A DNA stretch of 64,000 nucleotides, taken from positions 12,889,225-12,953,224 of the forward strand of contig CM057226.1 of the NCBI GenBank assembly GCA_029891385.1, written 5' to 3'. This stretch comes from Erythroxylum novogranatense. Lineage: Eukaryota; Streptophyta; Magnoliopsida; Malpighiales; Erythroxylaceae. The translations under genes were made by a program, and so were the position numbers. The notes under the pieces are model-generated. The model did no database searches and was not told the DNA's origin. It saw nothing but the letters and a program-made list of their open reading frames with translations. Of this stretch, positions 47,046-58,341 are shown piece after piece. Every line of letters starts with the position of its first letter. Position 1 is the first letter of the stretch.

Positions 47046-49211
47046 ATGGGTGAAGTAAGTTCATATGTTTCTGAGCCCCCCATTAATATAAAATACTTCT
47101 TTTTTGCTCTGTATGTTATGTACGTACGCAGTTTTTTAGTTTCAGATTGTTGTGTTCATAGATCTGATGTTTTGGTTGTTAATAAAAAAGGAGAACAAAG
47201 ACGAAGCAAAGAAAGGAGCAGAAGGCAGAGAGGAGAAGAAAGAAGAGCCTCCTGAGATTGTTCTGAAGGTTGATATGCACTGTGAGGCCTGTGCTAGAAA
47301 AATTGCTAGAGCTTTGAAAGGATTTGAAGGTCTCTAGTCTCTCTTTCACCATATATTTATTTTAAATTTTTATCAACTTCTAGTCAAGAGTGTCCTTAAT
47401 TTTCTTTGCCATTTTCACAGTAATGAATATTCACTTCTTTAAATAACTTTTTCTTTGATATTGATAGATTCCTTTACCAAAAGAGAGATTCTAGTTATTA
47501 GTTTGTAACATGTCACTATAAATTTGTAAACTAGTTGCTGTTTCAACACCTACTAATCATCTTCTGTACCCTTTATGAGTACGTAAAACACCATTGTATG
47601 ATCTCAGATTCTCAGCATTCTTCAAACGGTTTTAGATGAAGTTTGATTCTTTCTCTTTTGTTTTCATGTTGGATCAAAATAAGCAGGGGTTGAAGATGTG
47701 ACCACAGACAGTAAAGCCAGTAAGGTGGTGGTGAAAGGCAAAATGGCAGAACCCATCAAAATATGCGAGAGGCTGCAAAGGAAAAGTGGCAGGAAAGTAG
47801 AGATAATTTCTCCTTTGCCTGAACCCCATGAAGAATCCAAAGAAGATGAAAACAAACAACCAAAGGAAGAGAAAAAAGAAGAGGTACTTAAATTCCAAAT
47901 CTACACCCCATTAGGCACCTCAATCTCAATCTCCATTTGTGACTAGTTTGGTATAGGCACTGGAAATTTTTGACCAGGGTCAGTTGAAAGTTTGGTGTAG
48001 TTAAGCCGCAAAGAAGGCATTTTTGGCCTTTATAACACTTACCCTCTTGGAAATTAAAACTTATGACCTGCTCAGGCTGACATGACTGAAACAAAACAAG
48101 GTGGGCAACATGGTGGCACGTTTCACTAGGGTAGAGGGGACCCGACTTAAGGGTTTTTGCTCAATTTTCATGAGTTTTTTTTTTTTTTTGGTGTGGTCAC
48201 GATGATCCAGCTACTATGGCAACATAGATCATCAATATTGTGGGTAAGGTGGAAAGCGAAATTAAGTAGTGAAAGTTTTGGCCTTCAACTCAACAAAGTT
48301 ATGCTTATGTTCTTTTTTGTTTACAGTTAAAGAGCATGAAGTGATCATAGTATTTTGTACACTAATTAGCAGGTCTCGAGAATGCCTGTCGTGTTCTAAA
48401 CTTGTTTTTATCTAGCTATTGTTGAGTATTGGATTTCTTGGCTTCTTATGGCCACGGTTCGCTGTGCCAGTGCCAGAGGCTCGATAATGTATAGTCAATG
48501 GTAAAAAGCCAGTTAAAGCAGACAAAAGTTAAAAGAAAGACACACATAACGAAACAAAGTGTGTCCTCCTAGTACTGCTTTTTCGCACATGGGATCTTGT
48601 AAAAGAATTTAATATAACAAATGTTTTGTGTGTGCTTATTTAAATTCCATTTTTGTTGTTGGCATCTTACTGTTTATTAATGGCTTCTGTGCATGGCAGC
48701 CTCCTGCTGTTGTAACAGTTGTATTGAACATTAGAATGCATTGCGAAGCCTGCGCTCAACGTCTGCAGAAACAAATTCGAAAGGTTAAAGGTACAGCTTT
48801 CCATAACCTTTAACATTATTTTCAAATACTTAGCAAATTTGGAATCTGAATCTGTTCATAATAACGCATGGCACAATCCATGCAGGTGTAGAGTCGGTGG
48901 AAACAGACCTAGCTAGTGCCAAAGTAACAGTAAAAGGAGTGATTGACCCAGAAAAGCTGGTAGGAGATGTGTACAAGAAAACAAGAAAGCATGTGTCAAT
49001 AGTGAAAGAAGAAGAGAAGAAGGAAGAGGAGAAGAAAGAGGAAGAAAAGGAAGGTGAGAAGAAAGCAGGAGGAGAAGACAAAGTTGAAGACGATAAGAAG
49101 AGTACTGAGATCAAGCGCTTTGAGTACTTGCCATCCATTGCCCTCTTGGATTATGCTTATCCACCTCAAATTTTCAGTGACGAGAACCCCAATGCTTGCT
49201 CTGTAATGTAA
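47046..49211 (+). CDS. heavy-metal-associated isoprenylated plant protein (HIPP), 5 exons, 253 aa
   Basis: HIPPs are metallochaperone-like plant proteins that bind metal ions through HMA domains and attach to membranes by a C-terminal isoprenyl group. Exons inferred: 47046-47054, 47191-47329, 47687-47883, 48700-48790 and 48886-49211; phases fit and total 254 codons with the stop. Exon 1 codes only MGE. After a Lys/Glu-rich stretch comes HMA domain 1 (IVLKVDMHCEACARKI), then a Lys/Glu-rich linker, HMA domain 2 (VLNIRMHCEACAQRL), and a second long Lys/Glu run. Both metal motifs are M-x-C-x2-C. Each HMA domain is split by an intron after its (L/V)KG. The C-terminus is CSVM, a CaaX box expected to be farnesylated. 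It resembles the Arabidopsis two-HMA HIPPs; I cannot assign the exact member. Confidence 0.92.
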
Positions 49212-49597
49212 AATTAAGCTAATGAGTACTTTTTGGTGTAAATTTAGCTTAATGAGCTCTCTAAACAAATTTTCTAAGCACTTATTGTGGTTACTATAAT
49301 AAGATATTGGCATGGCTAGTACAATCATCTCTGTGTTATAGAATCGAGTGATTCTCTTTGTGTAATTCTGTCTTAAGCTTAATTTAACAAGTTGAACATT
49401 TGGACCGAATCAGCTATCTTTACATAGTTTTACTAATTTTATGATACATGTCTCAAATATAAACATCAGCAATACTGTGTAGTCTTATATGATCTCAAGC
49501 AATTTATAAATTTGATAATTCTGACTTTTACCATTTTTGTGTAAATACACCCAGGCTTTTGATTCATGATAATCCGATCTAATTGAGGAAGACTGAA
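49212..49597. other. HIPP 3' UTR and downstream DNA
   Basis: No coding sequence. An aataag near 49299 is a weak candidate poly(A) signal. Confidence 0.45.
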
Positions 49598-49864
49598 GGT
49601 ATACTTGGTTCACTTGGAAGAATAGTAATAAAATTATAATGAATATAGTTAGAAATGAAAATGAATATGACTTCTATTCTTTACTATATTGAGAGGTATG
49701 AAGTACTGCCATAAAAAGATATAAAAATATTGTTCATTTAATTATAATATATTACCAACTAAAAGATATAAAATATTGTTCATTTAATTATAATATATTA
49801 CCAACTATCTTTTTTATTCGCTTATCCATTCATTTTTTCTCATACCAATTAACCAAGTATTCCC
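49598..49864. mobile_element. MITE-like element, 267 bp
   Basis: Terminal inverted repeats: ggtatacttggttcacttgg on the left; the reverse complement of the right end is gggaatacttggttaattgg. The interior has a 46/47-bp tandem pair (49714-49760 and 49761-49806). No matching target duplication was found (gaa versus tta). Confidence 0.65.
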
Positions 49865-50399
49865 TTAATGAAGAAAATTAATATACATAACCATATTGTT
49901 ATCAGAAGTCATTTAGAAAAGGATGGCAAAGTGTTTAATAAAGGATATAAAAGACACGGATCTCTTGCTCATGTAATTTAAATAATTTAAGCTGGACCCT
50001 CTGCCTCTGCTCCAGCTTCTTCTGGCTCGAGACTAGTAACGATTTTTGTATCGTAGATCTCTGCGTCAGTTAGGTTAGCTTTCGTGTTTTTTCTTTATAA
50101 CCAAAATAATAATAATAATAATAATTTAAAAAAATTAAAATAAAAAAACTTCTTGTAGTTTTCACTCATCTTTTAGATTTTCGTAAAATAATAATAATAA
50201 TAAATATTTAACATGAACATCTTGTATTGACCGATCAAATATTAATGATATAATTATCTAAATCAACTCTTAAATTTAATTTGAGCTAATTAAACTCGAT
50301 TTAAAATAATAATTTAAGTCCATTATTTTACCTTTAATAAATTATTGACATATTTCGTTTATAAAATCTGCACCGTAGACTCCTTAAACAACATCATTA
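49865..50399. other. AT-rich intergenic DNA with an AAT microsatellite
   Basis: (AAT)n at about 50105-50126 and a second short run at about 50188-50202. No coding signal. Confidence 0.6.
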
Positions 50400-50945
50400 T
50401 GGAAATTGAATTTCCATATAAATCATGTCATCAATTCTAAAATACACAAACATAAAATTTGAATCGTCATTCTTCACATATAAGGTTGGTTTATTTGCAC
50501 TTTTGGGACAGTTTTTTGAGCAAAATAATTATTACTTTTATCATAACAAGCTATCGATGCTTGTCTTAGCCTATACAAAGTTTTTTGTAACTTCTATATC
50601 TTGTGATTTGCTCCTTTCACAATAAAACTTTATAGTTGCTCTACGTATACCTCTTTTAAAAGTTTCTCATTAAAAGATAAATATTTTATGTCTTATCTTT
50701 TTCTGCCTCTAACTCTTTTCCCTACCAAGAAAATGAGTTACTAGAATTTCCTCCAAAATTTCTTTGATGACTATTACTTCTGCCTCTATCTCTTTTTTTG
50801 TAATTTCCTCTAAAATTTCTCTCTTGACTTTTCTTTCTACCTCTACTTCTTTCCCTACCACCTCTTTCTTTACTTGTTCCTCTACTATGATTTGATCTCC
50901 TATGATCTTCATTTGAATTGTAATCTCTTACATCATTTGGCTTCT
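50400..50945 (-). pseudogene. copia remnant (RT and gag fragments joined), minus strand
   Basis: Minus strand 50680-50400 reads EEVYVEQL.SFIVKGANHK and then KTLYRLRQASIACYDK, the RT block before YVDD. Minus strand 50940-50705 reads RDYNSNEDHRRSNHSRG and RGRKKSQERNFRGNYKK, the Arg/Gly-rich copia gag tail. The intervening gag end, protease and integrase are missing, so this is an internally deleted, old copy. Confidence 0.68.
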
Positions 50946-51021
50946 TCTATAAACTAAGTGTTACTTGAAATGGTGGTTAAATTAGAGCTTTTTATGGATC
51001 AATTCAATTGTTATTCAGGTG

Positions 51022-51633
51022 CTTCAGTACTTATTTGGATGAGCTTATATCAGTAGAGCTTTTTTCAGTAAAGCTTTTGTCAAAATAATTTTTCTAAAAA
51101 ATCAACTGACTGTTTAACAATCATTTAAAAAAAACTTTTTTGAATGAGCTTCATACATTAGACTGTTTGACAACATAAAAATAAAAAGTAATTTTAATTT
51201 TAACTATATTTTATTTTGTAATAAAAACTATTTATACATATAAATATTATTTAAAATATATTAAACAATATGCAAAGCATAATATATTAATTATTATATA
51301 ATTTTAAACCATATGAAACATAAATGAAAATATATCTAACTAAATCTTTTATATGGATTATAATATAAGAAAATTAATATCAAAATAAATATTAAGGATA
51401 AAGGGATTAAAAATAGACTCATTAATTGATCTGAAAATTTTACTTAAAAAGTACCTTTTAAAAGCTCCAAATTTGAACTTTTCAAAAATTGTAATTTAGC
51501 TTTCAAAAAATTATTTATATGAAAACAATGATTTTAAATTTTACAGTCAAACATATATTTTCTTAAAAACAACTTTTATGGTAGAAAAAGTACTTATCTA
51601 CTCTTTAAATACTGAAACAAACAGATACTGAAG
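51022..51633. mobile_element. MITE-like element, 612 bp
   Basis: Left end cttcagtacttatttg; right end reverse complement cttcagtatctgtttg (13 of 16 match). The interior is AT-rich and non-coding. Target duplication not found; superfamily unknown. Confidence 0.55.
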
Positions 51634-52007
51634 TGATCTCATCAATTCATGAAAAGAACAATTCTCCAAATTCTTTAACTCTTCAATAATTGTTATCGCA
51701 TGCACTACTTTGTCGGTAGACCGCAAACACTCTTTTCATTAACATTTATAAATATGGTATTATTTGTAACTAAAACTTAACTTCATTAGATATTTATTAA
51801 TTTTCTGCAACTAACATCTGTAAAATGATATTAATTTTCTCTATTTTAAATAATTTTATTATTAAATTATTTAAATACAATGTTAATAAATTTTAATTAG
51901 TTGAAAATCAATAATATAAAAAGAAAACCCACCATCTTGATGCCTTCAATGACCCTAGGGTTCTATGAATTTTTAGTTCCTGTCATGTTTCATGAAATTT
52001 ATCTTAC
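51634..52007. other. AT-rich DNA, probably including a decayed copia 5' LTR
   Basis: The end of this stretch should be the 5' LTR of the copia at 52013 and on, ending near ttaca (52003-52007). The LTR start could not be placed. Confidence 0.4.
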
Positions 52008-52012
52008 ATTTC

Positions 52013-52022
52013 TTATCAGAGC
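52013..52022 (+). other. primer-binding site of a third plus/minus copia set
   Basis: ttatcagagc, the end of the tRNA-iMet complement TGGTATCAGAGC, about 700 bases ahead of a copia gag on the same strand. Confidence 0.5.
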
Positions 52023-52956
52023 AGAGTTATAAGAAATTTATAGTTCTCCTTTATCGTGGATTTCTCATGATTTAGAGAGCATTATAAACCCTAATTTGAA
52101 ATTTTGAAAAATACTAAATCTCATTATTATATGTCTCTAAATTATATGCAAAATCTTATGATTTGATGATTTTAAAGGTCGAATTGGTATCTGTATACAC
52201 GAAATTTAAAAAAGTTACAAAAGTGTTGGGAAAAGTTTCGAAACGCTGGCAAGCCAAGCACTGAGGAATTCCAACTCCGGTTACTAGAATGACAATTAGC
52301 ACTAAGTCTCTAGCCTAAGTAATTTTTTTAAATTTCAAATATTATGTTTACATTTCAATTACTCATTTGCTACTAATGAATTATAACATTATAGGTAAAT
52401 TGAAACTAACGACTGTAGAATGTTTTGAAATTGCCCAAAAGTAATTTATTTATTTTATAGTTAATGAAAATAAATATAAGTAATGCATATGCACAATTAG
52501 TTGCGTTCAGATATTCATATATTATAAATTTTTTAGTTATTATGTATGTCATTACTAAATTATGTACGCATTAGCCTCGCTGTATGTTGAATGGCATATT
52601 AATGGATTGCCCAAAGAAGAACATCAATATACAATTTATGAAATTTTCTGTATAGTACGTTATTGTATGATTTAAAGAATTAATGTTAAGTTTTAATCTT
52701 ATGTAGCAACTTTTGCCATGCATTCAAATCTGTCATTTGTTAAGATATTTAACGGATTGAACTTCTTTGAATACAGTGAGCAAATCCAATTCTACCTTGA
52801 AGTTTTGGACTTAGATTTGACATTTAGAACTGAAAAATCAAGTGCTCTGAATGTTTTAAGCACTTATGAAAACAAATCTATTTTAATAACTAGAAAAGGT
52901 CAAATTATTAATAATACTAATTCCACTCTTCTAAAAACTAAAAGAGTTGAGGAATT

Positions 52957-54159
52957 CAGGACTGTTCCTATCGTTTTATAAGCCCTGGGCGAAATTAAAA
53001 AAAGGGCCCCAATAAATCGACAATATACTTAAGTTTACATATTTATATGAAACATAAATGACTCAATTTATAAGTTTATATAATCAACTAAATATTAAAT
53101 GATCATAACACCAACAAATACAGGGAGGATCATGATTTATAAAAAATAATTTCTCTGTGCATTTCTAGATATAAAATCATTAATAATATTATCAAGATCA
53201 ATATTGTTTAATATATCCTTATCAATACATAAAATAACTAAACCATTCAACCTTTCTTGTGACATTGATGACCTCAAGTAGGTTTTCAATAATTTTAACT
53301 TTGAAAAACTTTTCTCAGCAGATGCGCGCTTCAGTCACAGGTATAGTCAAAAGAATTTGATAAGCAATTAAAACATTTGGATAACAACCTGCAGCTTGAA
53401 CAAATTCTAATATTTCAATTGATGACATTAATTCATTTGGCAAAGTCATTTGCAATACTTTTAATTCAGAAAAAAGATCATCTAAATCTACATCAAACAC
53501 ATTATCATAAGAAAAAGTCGTCGTAAAATTAGTGCAACATTATCTTAATTCGTTATCATCTAATGACCTTAACTTCTTTGAATCAAATAAAAATTCAAAT
53601 ATATTATCAAATGTCGTTAATTGTTCAAATCTAACTCCAACAACTTCACAATATATCACAAAGATATATAAATAGTATTGTATATGTGATAGAGGAAAAA
53701 ATAAATAGCAAAATTTAATATATAATATTAAAATAAAAACAAAGAGTAAAAATACATTAAAAATCGAAACTTTACCTTTAAATTATACTCGAATTCAAAA
53801 GACAGAATCGTAAAAAATTTTGCTACTAATTTTTGAGATGAAGTATTTTAAATACATATATTGATAACAATAAAGAAATTAGAAGGTAAAAGTATACTTA
53901 AATATTTCAAGACTATTTATAAATATGAGAACCATAATATTAACTTATAAGTATTAAATTCTAACGTATCATTTAAAGATTATGATGTTAACGTTATAAG
54001 TGGCTGTTGGACTTGGAGTGCAGCGCAGAGCAGAGGAGAGTCTTTTACTTATAACGTTAACATGGAGATTGGAGAGCCAATTAAATGAACTTTGAAGTGT
54101 CTTAGTGGAGTGGGGCGGGGCTCCCTTTGATAATGGGCCCTGGGCAGGTGCCAGCACTT
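52957..54159 (-). mobile_element. hAT transposon remnant with dimerisation domain
   Basis: Flanked by gaggaatt (52949-52956) and aaggaatt (54160-54167), an 8-bp hAT-type target duplication with one mismatch. The left end caggactgttcct and the reverse complement of the right end, aagtgctggcacct, look like decayed inverted repeats. Minus strand 53500-53150 reads LPNELMSSIEILEFVQAAGCYPN and ILLTIPVT, then after a small frame change SAEKSFSKLKLLKTYLRSSM and MSQERLNGLVIL, the conserved C-terminal hAT dimerisation domain of the TTF zinc-finger type. Only about 1.2 kb remain, so the transposase core is deleted. Confidence 0.85.
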
Positions 54160-54472
54160 AAGGAATTATTTAAGTTTGTAACAGAGCGATCTCAAACCAC
54201 TGACAAGTCTTTTACTGAGACTCTTGTGGATACGTTGACCATTATAAAATTTGATGGATCTCATAATGTGTATGAACACGTCATGGAGATGACAAAAATT
54301 ATATCAAGAATCAAGTCTTTGGGAATGGAAGTCAATGAAAGCTGAACTCATTGTCATCTAAACATGGTCCCTTCTAAATGAGCTACAATATCATGAAAGA
54401 CAAAATGGAATGTGTATAAGTTACACAATAGGTTGATTCGGGAAGAGACTAAACTCAAGAATCAAGGAAGCC

Positions 54473-54902
54473 TGTTAAATTTTATATAATTGGACCTAAA
54501 TAAATTGAGTACATACAAGCTCAAATGAGGTTCCATCCTAAAACCAATTGGTATTAGGAGGAGTAACTCATTAAGCTTATATGCATACTCAAAGCTATAT
54601 ATTCTTTCAATGTGGGACAAAGTTTCACTTATATTTCAACACGCCCCCTCACGTGTCAGCTAATTTACGGCCCAACACGTGCCACAGTTTATCGTGATGA
54701 CGAGTAATTCAAGAGCAACCCGCTCTGATACCATGTTAAATTTTATATAATTGAGCCTAAATAAACTGAGTACATACAAGCTCAAATGAGGTTCCATCCT
54801 AAAACCAATTAGTATTAAGAGGAGTAACTCATTAAGCTTATATGCATAGTCAAGGCCATATATTTTTTCAATGTGGGACAAAGTCCCACTTATATTTCAA
54901 CA
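54473..54902 (-). mobile_element. TRIM (terminal-repeat retrotransposon in miniature), 430 bp
   Basis: Two 169-bp direct terminal repeats (54473-54641 and 54734-54902), each TGTTAAATTT..TTTCAACA, about 93% identical by eye. Between them are only 92 bp. The primer site gctctgatacca (54722-54733), the exact complement of the tRNA-iMet site, abuts the right repeat, so the element points to the minus strand. A purine tract (gagggggcg on the minus strand, 54642-54650) abuts the left repeat. The 5-bp target duplication aagcc (54468-54472 and 54903-54907) is perfect. Non-coding; it depends on other elements for enzymes. Confidence 0.96.
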
Positions 54903-54990
54903 AAGCCACTCCATTACTTACTTCAAAAGTATTAATTTTGCGTATTAGCCTTGGTAACTTGCCGTATTATAAGAACTAACCAGTATTCAT

Positions 54991-56326
54991 CATTGATACA
55001 GTACCAAAAGCTTGAGTACCATTTTTCGACTGGTCCAAAATAGTACTTAAAGCTCAGTAGTAGCTTATTTTTGTTGATTATACGGGTGTTTTATACTGTA
55101 TACAAGACATAAACGACACTGTTTGGCCATAAAAGAGTTTTTCATTTTAAAAAAAACCCTTTATGATCGAGATGTTGATTTATGATATATTTTGATATCC
55201 CATATTGAAAATTATGAAGATGAGAGAGCATTTTTAAGCTATAAAAGGAGGGCTTTTTCACCATTATCTAACATTCCAAAAATTGTCTTTTCATAAGACA
55301 AAATTTTTTCCTTTATTTTGTAGTATTTCATTTGTATTATTTCTTGAAAATGGTTAAATACCAATTTAGTAGTGTTCGAAGAAGTACGCATAATTAGTTG
55401 AACCTTGTTAAATTATGGTGTTATTTATTTATTTATTTAATAGCTATTGTCGGGTATAGTTGTAGTGAATTATTGTGCTGTTAAATTAGATATCTAGAAA
55501 AATTTTGTCTGAGAGGTTAGGTTTTAAGTGGGAGCGTTTGTGATCCCTCCAGTTTTTTTTAAGAATTTATCTGGTGTGATTTTTCAATACGATCGTTCAC
55601 ACTCTATTCACTTAGATAATAGTACTCAAAGTGAATTTGTTATTATTGGTAAAGACTACCCGGAATTTCATAACACAAAACGGTGCTAATTTCTAGCATC
55701 ATTCGAGCATTCGGAAATGGGTCATTTTTAGATAAAATTAATTTTTAATTAATTAAGAATATAAATTGGAAATATTTTTTAAAAGAATTGTTGCATTTTT
55801 TAGTTAATTTTTATATTCAAATTCTCGAGCTCTCGTCTCATTTCTTGAGTTTTATTTTATTATAACTGCATTATTTTGAATCTTAATACTCTTCTTCATA
55901 TGTATCTCATGCTTTATTTAAGGTTTCAACTTCCATAATTTTTAGAAAATTACTTTCATTCACCAGTTGGTTTTAGGGATGACAAAAGGTCCCGTTTGAA
56001 GTCAACGGGTTAATTTTAAACTCAGGCTGATCTCTGATTTGAATTGCCTGGCCCTGGATTCAATGTTTCGAAACAAAATAACATCAATTTACTTTTAATT
56101 TTAAAAAATTAGTTGAACCAGATCACCGGCCCAATTGACTCAGACTCGGCTCACAATACACTTGCGAGATTTAAAACTGTGCACATATACATCTCCGTGT
56201 CCTTTTCAAAGTGGTGAACTGAGGACCAACTTCTCTTGAAACAATAATGGTATCCGAGGAGTTTGAGGACAGGTCTCTCAAGTGGTTGCATGTGTTTAAT
56301 TTTAGTTACACAAACTCCCTTTGTTT
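54991..56326. other. intergenic DNA with probable LTR debris
   Basis: AT-rich. The stretch 55490-55690 (gagaggttaggttttaagtg and on) reads like decayed LTR or leader sequence, but no boundaries can be set. 55970-56170 has a tagggatgacaa-type transposon-end flavour. No coding sequence seen. Confidence 0.4.
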
Positions 56327-56517
56327 ATAATTTCACGAACTTGGAAAGAAAGAAAAATTCGAATGCTCTCAACTGCTACAGTACTTTGCTACAGTAAATT
56401 TCCAGCTACAGTAACTTTGCCACATTTCCAGCAACATCCCCGATCCTTTTCTGAGTTTGTTCAGCCACTGAAACAGGCCCTGGGGCCGTTCCAGCCATAG
56501 AGCCCTATCCCCTTACA

Positions 56518-58317
56518 ATGGCCTCTGTCACTCACACATCCAAAAAGGTCCGATTGCGTGAGCAGGAGGACTACCCTCCTCCTGCTACCCAACCAGTACA
56601 CTTATCTCCACCAAGTTATAGTGCCACTGTTTCGGGTAGCTCCACCCAACTCAATCCGGGTATGGATCTCCCCTGGCCTGAAGACCCGCCTATCGAATTA
56701 TAAGAGGGCGACATCACACTGATTCAGGATCCCAAAGGCGCCAGTCTTGACCTGGCTTCCACCTTCCGCACCAAATTAGATAACGTCTGGGCTCAAGCTA
56801 TTGTCATCAAACTGCTGGGTCGCCGCATAGGATTCCAATTGCTACGGGATCGTATTCTTCGAATGTGGCATCCGACGGGTCTCCTAAAGATTATTGACTT
56901 GGAGAATGACTTCTATCTGGTAAATTTCAAAGAGGAGAGGGATTACATCCATACCTTAACGCAAGGGCCGTGGATAATCGTCGGGCATGTGCTCTCCGTC
57001 CAACCCTGGTCTCCCGATTTCCGCCCCTCCGCCAGACGCATCACGCACGTTGTCGCTTGGGTCAGATTTCTTGGTCTTTCCATAGCACGATACCACCCTT
57101 CAATACTCACTGCTCTCGACAATTTGGTGGGAAAAACTGTGAAGATCGACGAAACCACCCAGCAAACCTTCAGGGGACGATTCGCCCGAGTTGCGATCAC
57201 TTTAGACCTCAATGCTCCCCTCCGATCGATGGTGGAACTTGATGGAGAACAACTTCAGGTCGCGTATGAGGGCCTCCCTCAGATCTGTCTCCACTGTGGA
57301 CGGGTCGGGCACGGTCAGGATACTTGCCCCTCGCGACCCGCGCCTCCGCCTGGTTCCGACCCGCCTCTTGCGCCCTCCCAACCCTCTGACTCCGGCCTGT
57401 CCAGTAGCGAGCCCACCCCAGGTACCCCTCCCTCCTTCGATTTTGGCCCCTGGATGCAGGTAGCTCGCCGGAATCGCAGGCCTCCACCACCCAGAGCCGG
57501 GACACGTCAGGCTAACGACACCGCAACACTGACTGCTGGATCCGGCGGATCTCGCTTTGCGGCCCTCGCCCTCACGGAGTCGCGCGATGGACTAATGACT
57601 CTCCCCACAATGGTCGTTTTGCCTAGGCCTCTAGGAGGTCACATCTCGCCTGGTTCTGCATCCCGCCTTAGGAAGTCCCTCTCTCACTTGTCCACTCGCA
57701 CAGCAACACATCAGAGGCGCTCGCACTTAAGCGTATCTGGAAGTACTTCCGCGCCTCAGGGGACGACGTCGTCTTCAAGTCTTCTGGGTTTTCCATCGGG
57801 CTCCAACTCTTCCTCAGGCCCAGCTCACCCACTCCCTTAACAGCAGGCCAATAGCTTGGGCCCCCTCCTCCCCCCCAGCCCAGTTCCCGTAACCTCCCTA
57901 GCAGGCCCCAATTTGTTAGACTCCAACCCTACCGGCCCGCCGCACATGCTGTCGGGGCCATTGGACCCCCCCGTATCTAACCATATTTCAGGCCATGTTG
58001 CGATTTCATTACCATTGCACGAGGCCCTGGTCTCCCCGGACTCGACCTTCCCCTCGAACTCTCAAGTGGGCCTACTCCTTGGGCAGCAGGCAGGGGTCCA
58101 CTCGGACCCCCACGGGCCCATGGACACATCACCTCCTTCCCCTATCCCCGAGGAGTCGTCCCCTCAGGCCCCCGACCCCTCTTCCGCTCCTCAGAGCGTT
58201 GGGGACGGGCCCGAACCTGTTGATTCTATGATGGAGGATCGTATTCCGCTCCCCGCTACTATGCCTAGTCACGAGCGGACTGGGCCAGTTGTGTCGGGTC
58301 CACCCGGCACGAGTTAG
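56518..58317 (+). pseudogene. LINE ORF1 (DUF4283-type, CCHC zinc knuckle), two premature stops
   Basis: A single frame of 600 codons starting MASVTHTSKK, with TAA at 56701-56703 and 57838-57840 and the final TAG at 58315-58317. The central region (from about residue 95) has IKLLGRRIGFQLLRDRI, FYLVNFKEERDY and TQGPWIIVGH, the DUF4283 domain of plant LINE ORF1 proteins. The knuckle CLHCGRVGHGQDTC (C-x2-C-x4-H-x4-C) follows near 57292-57333. The C-terminal half is Pro/Ser-rich and low in structure. The protein binds LINE RNA. Confidence 0.9.
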
Positions 58318-58341
58318 TTCCCCTTTTCGGTAGTCGTCGTT

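Larger units (their letters stand above)
52718..54990 (+). pseudogene. copia gag split by a hAT element and a TRIM
   Basis: The first part (52718-52956) reads KIFNGLNFFEYSEQIQFYLE, a copia gag N-terminus. The gag continues after the hAT insertion at 54160 with ELFKFVTERSQTTDKSF, then IKFDGSHNVYEHVMEM, MKDKWNVYKLHNRLI and EETKLKNQGS at 54472, and resumes past the TRIM with HSITY at 54908. Removing each insertion with one copy of its target duplication restores a continuous reading at both sites. The gag itself has frame changes (for example near 52860 and 54345) and stops. No pol was seen after it. Confidence 0.82.

Noticed and set aside
50709..50912. Glu/Lys-rich coiled-coil peptide on the minus strand
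   Set aside because: It is the wrong frame of an Arg/Gly-rich copia gag tail; the neighbouring RT fragment confirms the retrotransposon origin.
57209..57505. Arg/Gly-rich minus-strand frame
   Set aside because: Antisense shadow of LINE ORF1.
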